The translations under genes and the position numbers were made by a program. Below are positions 50,801 to 62,800 of a stretch of 64,000 nt of DNA, piece by piece (the first letter of the stretch is position 1; every line of letters starts with the position of its first letter). The notes beneath the pieces are model-generated. The model was not told where the DNA came from, ran no database searches, and saw only the letters and a program-made list of their open reading frames with translations. The DNA lies in assembly GCA_029931535.1 (NCBI GenBank), contig JAQPZY010000780.1, positions 310,001-374,000 on the forward strand, written 5' to 3'. The stretch comes from Margaritifera margaritifera. Its lineage: Eukaryota > Mollusca > Bivalvia > Unionida > Margaritiferidae.

Positions 50801-53800
50801 AGAACTATGCATCATGGTGTGGGATTTCCTCCTCTGGTACATCTTAGTGCAGGTCCATCATATTCCAGGCAGTCCCAGCATCCTGGTCAATTCATTGTCA
50901 GGGAGAGACCAACTTGTATATATAGAATGACCTCTCAATCCATTAGTCTATCATCAGTTTTGTGCTCTCTGTTGGACCAGAAAACTGCCAACCTTTGACT
51001 TTCCATTTCTGAACCCAGAGGCCTGGGCTGTTGATACCCTATCAATCAGCTGGGCGGATGTTTATCTTCAAAAACAAGTTGCCATCAACATGAAATGAGA
51101 GGATAGTCATTTGTTTCCTCTCCTCAATCAATCCATTGAAGGAGGCATGGCTGCAGGACCTGGTTTGTGCACTCAGGTGTTCTTTGTGGTATGCAGAAAG
51201 TGTCGACAGTGCCAAGCAGTGGCTTTTCCTTCCCATCAAGGTGGGAAGGCAAGATATAACTTCAGAAGCACTCATCTTATGGCTCATATGGGTCATTCAA
51301 TTGTGTATTCCGAATTTTCTCAGGATCATATATATGTCATGTAGATCTCCACTCATGAAGTCGGAGCAGTCTCAGCAATCCTTGCTTTTGAATGCAATAT
51401 TTTGATTTGAGATATTATGGAGGCAGTCATGCAATCTGGCTTCACTAAGACAAGAGTTGAATTTCGTTGGTGCTCTGGCTGCTGCCCAGATGGTCACCAG
51501 GCCCCATTCATGAGAGTGAAACCTTTGTTCCAGGCATGGGGTTTATAGCTTTCATTGGATTCTCCCTGGCAACTTTATGGCAGTAAGGCAGCACACTGAT
51601 TTTAAGTCATCACGCAGTGGTTATCATCAAAGTATTGGTCAGATATCATATTTCTGGTTGGTTGTGTTGCCTTCACATTAAGAGAGGAGTTTATCCTTCT
51701 ACTGAGGATACAATGATATTGTCCTTGAAGGGAAACATTAGTAGAGATTTGATGTTCCTGCATTTTCTCTTTCTCTTATCCATCATGTAATGTTTTCAAT
51801 GGAAGAAAGAAATATTATAGTAAGTTATGTTTCTCTGAGAATATTACTGTATCACATTACTATCAAGCCCTCCCACCCCTCCCTGTGAATGAGAGCATCC
51901 TTGTTGGTGTGTCACGCAAGCTTAAACTTGAGAACATTCATTAGACAGGTAGCCACCAAGTGATGGCAAGGGGAAGCTAATATAATGTCATCCTGTAAGA
52001 ATTACTTTCTATATATGCAATATTTAACAACTATATTACATTGTATAGAGACATGAAAGACACTTTTCTCATCTTTCTGGAAGGGAGGGATTCAGGAGGT
52101 AGTGGAGCTTATTTCCTTATGTTACTTTGATCAGGTTAGTATCATCTGAAAAACATAATTTACTATAAGCTTCCTTTCCCTTAAAGCAAACATTTTGCAA
52201 GATGAGTTATCTCTTTTAAAACATTTAGAGGATTAGACTGTCACACTGAAACAGAAAAAGAGAAAGTGAAATTGCATGGTTTTCTGCAGCATTTATATCT
52301 ATTAAAAGAGAACGTAAAATTGCATGGTTTTCTGCTGCATTTATATCTATTAAAAGAGAACATAAAATTGCATGGTTTTCTGCAGCATTTATATCTGTTA
52401 AAAGAGAAGGTAAACTTGCAAGGTTTTCTGCAGCATTTATATCTTTAAAAGATCGTTTAAAAAGGATAAGTCATCATTTCTTATTATGGTCCATAGTTTA
52501 TGTTGAACAGCATAGTGATCCCTCTTTCTTCATTGAATTGGCTTTCGGTCTTTTGATTGTATGGCACATCAACACGTTGAAGGTTATTTAATGTTAAAAG
52601 CAAGCAAAGTATAGTGCCATGCCCAAGGACATAACATAGTAGCTGATCCAGGCTGATCCAATGGTGGAAATTGAATCTGCACCTTCTGGTCTAGAGTCTA
52701 ATTCTTTACTCACTCGCCACCTTGAACTTTAATTGCCTGTTTTTTCCTGCATCACATATTGACTTTCAAATTGAAGGCTATGTGCTTCAAAAGTAATGTG
52801 GTGAATAAAATATATATATATCAAGCTTTCTTAACACCAGCTTGATATGAGACACATATATAAGGTTTCATTGAACACCTGCTTGGTACTATACACATAT
52901 AATATACCAGCTTACTCTTAACACCTACTTGGTATAAGACACACGTAATATCTAAGTTTATTCTTAGCACTAACTTAGATTCAGACACATATAATATATC
53001 AGTTTACTCTTATTCTAAGACACATGTAACTTACTCTAAGACACATATGTAACTTACTCCAAGACACATGTAACTTACTCTAAGATATATATAACTTACT
53101 CTAAGACACATATATAACTTACTTTAAGACATGTAATTTACTCTAAAACACATAAATTACTCTACAAAACATATATAACTTACTCTAAGACACATTTAAC
53201 TTACTCTAAGACATATAACTTACTCTAAGACACATGTAATTTACTCTTAGACACATATATAATTTTAAGACACATATATAGCTTACTCTGAGACACATAT
53301 GTAACTTACTCTAAGACACACATATAACTTACTCTAAGACATATATAACTTACTCTAAGACACATGTAACTTACTCTAAGACACATATATACCATACTTT
53401 AAGACAGATGTAACTTACTCTCAGACACATATGTAACTTTAAGACAACTAATATAACTTACTCTAAGACACATGTAACTTACTCTAAGACAGATGTAATT
53501 TACTCTAAGACACATTTAACTTACTCAAAGACAAATGTAACTTACTCTAAGACACATATGTAACTTACTCTAAGACATATAACTTACTCTAAGACATATA
53601 TAACTTACTCTAAGACACATATAACTTTAGACACATATGTAACTTACTCTATGATGTAACTTACTCTAAGACTTGTATATAACTTACTCTAAGACACATA
53701 TGTAACTTTATGACACATATATAACTTACTCTAAGACATATATAACTTACTCTAAGACACATATATAACTTACTCTAAGACACATATGTATCTTACTCTA

Positions 53801-56800
53801 AGACATAGGTAACTTACTCTAAGACACATATGTAACTTACTCTAAGACATATATAACTTTCTCTAAGACACATATGTAACTTACTCTATAACACATATAA
53901 CTTATTCTAAGGCACATATGTAACTTACTCTATAACACATATGTAACTCTAAGATACATATGTAACTCACTCTAAGACACATATGTAACTAACTCTAAGA
54001 CACATATATATGCTTCATCCTGGTATAAAACACATGACACAACTGTATCAAGCTTACTTGTATCATCAGCCTCTTATAATACATGTATGCAGCATTTTGC
54101 ATGCTGTAATGTGTAAATGCTAGAAAGTTTGTACATCAACAAACTTGGGAATGTTATGTGGTGATGCATTATCTCATTTTTTTGAAAAGTTCATCTAAAT
54201 TAATTTTTAACCTTCAATTGATTGAAGACTGGATTAGTCTTTATGCATTTGTGACATGAATGTGAATTATTCTGTTGATTTTAAATTAAGGGCAGTTTGA
54301 ATTTGTTTCCTTCAAGTGTTTTACAAGATGATATTTTTCCTGTTGACAGATAGAGGAGACACTGTGTTATTTCACAGCCATTATTTTGAGCAAAATGTTT
54401 CACCTTTTATTTTCCCCACAGGATCTGGTTGAAGATATCAAGAGTGAAACAAGTGGGAACTTCTTTGAAACCCTCAAAGCCCTACTGATGCGCCCAGCAG
54501 AATATGATGCATACCAGCTGAGGAAGGCAATGAAGGTAATAATGATATTATTATAATAGACTTTTATTCATGTAGCTATCTTTCCATATCTGTTTCCCCT
54601 GTACAAGTATACTGACTTTAAATTTTATATAAATCAGCATGTTTTATATACTTGGCAAAACATGTGGAATGAAAACTCAACAGACAATCTTTGGAACATC
54701 AAACCCATCAGTGGAGAGAGGCATCCTTCATATAGAACAAATTGCAGAGATGAGGTGGTATTGTGTCAATCACTTAAAGACAAACATACCTGACTCATAC
54801 ATATACCTCTTGCTGGGTGAACCTTAACCAGAGTGCATATCCTGCCAGAGTCCACTGACAGTGGAACACATTCTTGTCAAGTATGTTGACTTCCATCCTG
54901 TGAGACGGAAGTTTTTCATGTGAATTTGATTAGGGAACTTTATGATGATGTACCATCCGAGAAAATCTTTGATGGGGGGGGGGGGTGAGATGCAGCTTAT
55001 GTGACAAATTTTGACCACATATTTAAAAGATTTTATTGTTTTTCTCTTTATATTTTGTATTATATATATTTTACAGAATTTTAACATCTTTCCCTTTTAA
55101 TGTTTATCTTGTACTACTTCATGTTTACATTTATTTGGAAGGGTTTATCTTCTTCATGCAATTCTTAATTTTTTTACATTTGTGAAACTTTAATTGGCAC
55201 TATATAGCCATTATTTTGCTGAGGTGCCATTGAAACACTAATAGATACATACCACTGTACAACAGTCTATCTATTTGCTGCAAGATATTAGAATGATTTA
55301 ATGTTAATGTTTCTAAAGTTATCCCATTGAAATGCTAATAAATATCTACATACCAAAGTATAATGGTCTATGCAACATATTAGAATAATTTAATGTTACT
55401 ATTTCTAAAGAAATCTCAGCTGTCATGTATAGTCTATCACTTATTACTTTTGTTGATGACAAACAGCTTTGTCAAGTCTTTACTTTAAAAAACTGACTAT
55501 GAGATAACAAAAGAGAAGTAATGAGTAGGTCAGATTACATTCTTAGATTTTAAAATTTTATATTAAAAGAGAGATGTTATTTTAATTGACTGACCACTTA
55601 GATGTTATTTTAATTGGCTAACCTACTGTGTTGTCTGCATTTGTAACACAGTACTACTCATGCATGACCTTATCACAGCTGTATCAAAATAACTTTACAT
55701 TATATATGAGAGGGATTGGTGACCATGAATATATGTGGAAAAAGATTAAGCAGGTTAAAAGTGAATATCCTGATCGCCAGTGAAGTACGGGGCTCTGGGT
55801 GGTCGAATAGTCTAAGGCACTCATCTTTACAGATTACTCACAGATCTCACCTCTGTCCGCATGATTTTGAGTCTTGGCTTGATCAATGTGGCTATGTGAG
55901 AAAGCTTGCCAGTAGCTTCCAATGGGTCAATATGTTCTTCTTTTGGTCTTACTAGGTTCTTCCTCCACCAAAATATACTGGCCACCATGAATAGCCTTTC
56001 ATGCACTGGAAAATGGTGTTAAACCCCACCAACAAAAAAACCCCAGTAAAGTATTATCATTTGGACCACTACCCAACCATAAATATGGGAGATCTGCCAT
56101 TTTGTCCAAATAGATACAACTTTTGTTACCTACAGTGCATTAATTAATTTTTGTGGGTATCAATTTTGATGATTTTGCCAAAAAATGCTTTTTTGTTGGA
56201 ACTTAAATGCACGGAAATGCTTCAGATGGACAAGGTGGTCTATTTGCCTTCATAGATGGATAATAGTTCATAACAAGTTTACATTTGGTGTTTGTTGCAA
56301 TTTAAAAATAAAAGGAAATTGGTACTTATCAAATAAAAGTGAAATTACTTTTTGGGATCTGCAAAGATATTCATTACATGAATGTAATTTTCCTTATCAT
56401 ACTGATATAAAAGAATGCAGTGATTTTTGTACACCCATGGTCATAAAAACTTGAACATTACAGTGATGACACCATCAATGTAGGATGTTGTACATCCAGG
56501 GTCATACAAGCTTCAACATTACAGTGATGATACCATAAATGTAGGATGTTGTTTCATGCAAAAATTCACCATGGCTATTCAAGCTTCATACCAGCATACC
56601 CAGTCAGTTAAGTTTGCCAATTTGCTGACACAAACTTAAGATTATAAAATAAAATAAATGAACTTATCTTCAAAAGTAATGATGTATGAATTATTATTAT
56701 TATTTCATAAAATTTAGTTTTAGATTTAAATTTATATTTGTTTGCATTCATTGCTAGATTTACATCACCTTTTGAAATAAATAAACACATGCATTTTTGT

Positions 56801-59800
56801 CTATTTGCAATCTCAAAGTACTTGGAAATATTCAGCATGTGTGTAAAATGACATATGTTGGAAATACACAAAGTCACCAATATAATTTGTTGTTTGGTTT
56901 AAAATTGATATAATTGTTTTGCCAAGGTAAGAATGAAATTGTAGTAACACATAACTGATACAGCAACATATTTCAGTTTATGACAGACTTCTGCCAGTAG
57001 GTGTCTGTAACAAAACACAGAAATATTTTCCCTTTGCAAAATGTGCAGCTTCAAAATAAATATATCATTGTATTTTCAACCTAAATTCCAATTATTTCCT
57101 GATCCCAAAAAGCATTGTTCATTATAAACACAAACTTGAAAAAGTGAATTTCTAACAGTGTTGAACATCTCATTCTCTGTCTCTCTTCCAGTTTGATAAG
57201 TGCATGCTATTATTTGCATTCAATCCAACTCAAGTAAATTTCTTGTGTCATGGTAGAAATTGTTATTGATGAACAGTAGCAATTATTTAGATACAAATTT
57301 GATGTTTAATAATTTTAATTATGTTCAAAAGGTTTATAAAAGTTTTATAACCTTCTGTGTTTCAGGGCCTAGGTACAGATGAAGATGTTCTCATTGAAAT
57401 TCTGTGTACAAGATCTAATGCCCAAATAAAAGAAATCATCAAAGTGTACAAAGAAAGTAAGATTTTGACAAATCATGTGTAGAATCAAAGATGATTAACA
57501 ATACTTTGTACTTTTGCTATCAAATGTTGATTGTTATTGCCAGCAAGCACCTATTTAGATTAATATAATTAACAATGATGACAACAAATCTATCACATAA
57601 TTTTCCTGATTTGTAATGCCAGTAGGTGCCTGTTTAGATTAATATAATGAACAATGATGACAACAAATCTGTCACATAACTTTTCTGATTGGTGATACCA
57701 GTAGGTGCCTGTTTAGATTAATATAATGAACAATGATGACACCAAATCTGTCACATAACTTTTCTGATTGGTGATACCAGTAGGTGCCTGTTTTAATATA
57801 ATGAACAATGATGTCAACAAATCAATCACATAATTTTCCTGATTGGCAATACCAGGTGCCTGTTGAGATTAATGTAATTAACAATGATGATGTTTTTATG
57901 ATAATGATGTCAGTTGGTTCATATTTATACCTTTCCAGTTAAATGTGAATTCTTTTATTTTCTGAGGATACCAATTTGTGTGGTTTTGAAAAAATGACAT
58001 TTTTTTATCACTATTTATATTTGTGGAATGGGGAAAGGGTCCATGGAATGAGGAAGGGGTCCATGGAATGGGTAAGAATAATTTTTCACTAGGTGTTGAA
58101 AGTCATGGTTTGTAGCAGCCTCAGAATCAATAAATATTGGTACACCAGAAAACATACTGTATATATTCATGTATAAGTTAGATCCAACTGGAAACTGCCT
58201 AGATCCAGATATACTGTTGATTAATGTACCAGCTTGTAAGGAGTAGTCCGCCAGTGCATAATGCGACAGTAGATCAGGGTCCTTTGTTGTTTGCAGTTGG
58301 ATCCAATGTACATGCAAGTATACACAGTAGTCAATTAATAATATTCTAAACATGTTTCACAACAACCTATCAAAATATTGAAAAGACAAAAATCCAAGAA
58401 TGTCACTGGTACAGTATTCTTATGTTTACAAAAACAACACTTACTTGTAGCCAAGCAAATAATTTGATTTCCTGATACTGTTGAACAATGACTAAACCAA
58501 ATGTGGTCTTTTTGCACTAAAAGATTGTTCTTAATAATATGCTTATGTCATAACCACATCTCTTTAAAACAATTGGTCCCTGCATGTGCAGTAATGACAC
58601 CATGGACATCCAAATGATGGCAGTGTCTATGATGGCCAGTATGTCAATTATGATCCCAGAAAAGTGACATGTCAGCCTAGTATATCCATGAAAGCCATTA
58701 TGTCAAATTATGATCCCAGAAATGGGACATGTCAGCCTAGTATATCCATGATGGCCAGTATGTCAAATTATGATCACAGTAAAGGGACATGTCAGCCTAG
58801 TATATCCATGATGGCCGCTATGTCAAATTATGATCTCAGAAAATGGACATGTCAGCATAGTATATCCATGATGGCCAGTATGTGAAATTATGATCCCAGT
58901 AAAGGGACATGTCAGCATAGTATATCCATGATGGCCAGTATGTGAAATTATTATCCCAGTAAAGGGACATGTCAGCATGGAATATCCATGATGGCCGGTA
59001 TGTGAAATTATGATCCCAGTAAACGGATATGTCAGCATAGTATATCCATGATGGCCAGTATGTGAAATTATGATCCCAGTAAAGGGACATGTCAGCATAG
59101 TATATCCATGATGGCCGGTATGTCAAATTATGATTCCGGTAAAGGGACATATCAGCCTAGTATATCCATGATGGCCGGTATGTCAAATTATGATCCCAGA
59201 AAAGGGATATGTCAGTCAAGTATGCTAAATAGACAGGAATGTAATTTAATTTACAATGTAACTAGACCAAAGAAAACAATGGTCACAAATGTTTAAAATA
59301 CATGGGTGACACATGCATAATGCACCATTTTGACCTGTGACATATAAATTTCATGACAAGTGCAATTTCTGCATGTAGGAAAATCATTGGCTTGCAACAG
59401 AATTGAATGCTGTAGATTTGAAAAGTTACAAGAGAAAATAACACTACTTCTATCTAGGTTTATATGATAATCATTGATGGATACTCAGTATAATATGTAT
59501 TACTAATTAAAGTGACAATAATCCACAGACTGCTTATCAGATTATGTTTCAGAATGGCAACATACAGCACATTTTCATGTAACAAATTCACATAAATCTA
59601 GTCTACGACATGGAACATAAGAGTAAGAGACTGACAGCTGTGGATTTGTAATTAGTAAACAACTTAGCCTATGAGACTTAGAGTTTTTTTTAAACCTTTT
59701 GGAGAATTGAAATGTGGGCAGCACCTATAAATCATTGAGAAACTAAAGTAGGTTCCATGTTAATTTCAAAGTAAGTCTGATAGTGGAAGTGAGGTTTTTA

Positions 59801-62800
59801 AAATTGATGGTACATGTGAATAACATTGCAGCACTAAAGAAGTGAGATTGAGATTTAGTAAAAGAGTAGTGTGATTTTAAGTTTAAATTAAAGATAACTT
59901 TTTCACTTTCCAAAACCCTGTAAGAATGTAGAGTACATGTGAAATGTTAATTGTGCACCCAATTTTATGCCACCAGTGCATCAGTGTAGCAATGCAAAAA
60001 AAATTGAATTTCAAACACTGCTATCTCAGCAGAAATAGGATTTAATAAAATTTTGTGTTATATTCCTTATTTTGATCTACCTTTAGAATTTATTTTTTGT
60101 ATGTTTTAAGTGACAGCTGAGTTACATTATTGTTACTAAGGATATAGGGCAACTCAAAATTTACCTTTACCAAATCTCAAATGAGAAATAATAAAAGTTT
60201 TTTCTTCTCTTTTTTTACATAATGACTAGACATACTTTAAGATAACTTTGTTTGACTAGATCATAATTTTGTTTTTGTAGAAGACAGATGATCATTCACT
60301 TTCCTGAATACCAAATGCATGTACACTGGCATGTTGAAAGTTACTGTACAGTACAATTTACTACTTTGATAAGCTTCATAAAAAATACAGTTTTGGCATT
60401 GAAAGAAGAAAGAGAAATCTAACCAGTATTCTTGATCACTTGCTTTATTTCACAGAATATAACAGAGATCTTGAGAAAGATATTGTGTCAGACACATCTG
60501 GGCATTTCAAACGTCTTCTCGTCTCTCTTGTCCAAGCAAATCGTAGTGATAGCAAAGAAGTGGATCGTAATAAGGCCAAACAGGATGCTAAGGTATCAAT
60601 TTTTTTTGTTAAATGAATTTAGGACAACGATTATTTATCACAACTGTTTTTGTAATTATAAATACATCATTTTGTGTCTGCTCATATAATACATGGCTAG
60701 CACAAACTGTAGAAACCACATTAGTTTATATTAAAAGGATCTAATTTAAATGTATGATGGTTGACTACAGAATGGCAGGAAAGATTATATTGGTGTTTCT
60801 CCTCCCTATACTTTATATATTTATTTATACTTTTGTCATTATGTTGGTGGCTGCAATTTTATAATAAATTTTCAAATTGTGATATCCAAAAATCTGAGTT
60901 TTGTAAGACCATCTTATTTTTTTGTTTCATTTTTGAATGGTGAGATATAAGTAACCTTTTTCTAGCAATGGGCATTGCTGTAGCAGTGTGGGCAGGGCTG
61001 CAGCAGTGTGGGCATGGCTGTAGCAGCATACAAATATTATTTGTGTTCAGCTACTGTGTTAAAAGTTTTGAAAGTCACTCATGTTCTACATCAGTTGGTG
61101 TATTCACCAAAACTTTGGCAAACAAGAATCATTCATGGGTTTGACATTCTACAGGCCAAAAAGAATTCCAGGAATCCAAGATAAAACCATTTCTTCTTTT
61201 TAACTCTTAAGTCTTAAAACCATCTATGATATTCTTGAGCAATAACAAGATTTTCAAATTGACCACTGTGATGGCCATATTGAGAAGAAGATTTTCAATG
61301 TCTGCCGTGTCAGCAATATTGAATGTCAAAATGGCCCCATTTTCATTTTTGACCAACTAGACATTGTAAGAAATCTTTTGGTGAAAACCCCAAATATAGT
61401 ACACAGAATAAGAATAAATAACAATTTTATAGTAAGTTACTTCATGCAGTAGCTGGTACAGACCCTCTATATGGAACCATCACTTTCTTTAGTGAGAATT
61501 CATTCATATGAGAATGTTTAATCCTATTTTGGGGTCTGTAATTTAGTGTGTTTTCATATATTGAGATTTAGTAATATTTATATTGATACTGAGGCAAGGG
61601 ATCACAATATAATAAAACCAGCACAGTGCTCTTTCATTATAAATCACTATATAATAAAACCAGTACAGTGCTCTCTCATTATAAATCACTATATAATAAA
61701 ACCAGTACAGTGCTCTTTCATTATAAATCACTATATAATAAAATCTGTACAGTGCTCTCTCAAAATAAATCACCATATAATAAACCCAGTACAGTGCTCT
61801 TTCATTATAAATCACTATATAATAAAACCAGTACAGTGCTCTCTCAAAAAAAATCACTATATAATAAAACCAGTACAGTGCTCTTTCATTATAAATCACT
61901 ATATAATAAAATCTATACTGTGGTATCTCACTACAGATCACCATACATAATAAAACCTGTACAGTGCTCTCTCATTATAAATCACTGTGTAATAAAATCT
62001 GTACAGTGCTCCCTCATAATAAATCACTAGATCACTATATAATAAAATCTGTACAGCGCTCTCTCATAATAAATCACTCTGTAATAAAACCAGTACAGTG
62101 CTCTCTCATAATAAATCGCTATGTAATAAAATCTGTACAGTGCTCTCTCAAAATAAATTACTAGATCACTATATAATAAAACCTGTACAGTAGTCTCTCA
62201 CTATACAGCACCCCAGTAAAGACTGTCCCATCATATAACACAGGTATGGTCATGGATTCAATTGTGTTTTTTATGATGAATGTACTTACATGTCCATGTA
62301 TGACATGTTTACTTACCCCAGCATGAAACAACCTTGCTGATAACACTGTCCATTTGTATGGACATTGTTATAGTGAGGGAACATAGTAGATAATCCAGTG
62401 ACTTCTTCTGTACACTACCAATATAGGGCTTGAAAATTCAATCACCCATTGCAAAATGGTGAGTGAAAATTTATGGTGGTCGAGTGAATTTTCCAGTCCT
62501 GATCAAGTGAGTTCTGATTCAGGACTGACTGGTGTTTCCCTTTAATAAAAATCTTTAATGAAAAGGATCTTTTATCTGGAATGTTGCCAACTTTGTTCAT
62601 TGAAAGCCCATACTTTATAACAGAAGTTTGCTTTCCATTTGTTTTGATCAAACTCATACAAGTACTTCTCTGTTACTTTTCAGCACTATTAAATGCTTAT
62701 CAGAGGGAGATCAGACTGATATCCATTTGTAATTACATCTGATTTTGAATGGTTACAGAATAGATGCCAGAAAACAATTTTTCACATGATCAAAATTTAG

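Noticed and set aside
58664..59150. Repeat ORFs in the 60-bp array
   Set aside because: The period is a multiple of 3; frames are open on both strands and no exon signals were found.
61543..62164. ORFs on both strands of the 42-bp array in intron 14
   Set aside because: Repeat artefact with 14-codon periodicity, open on both strands at once.
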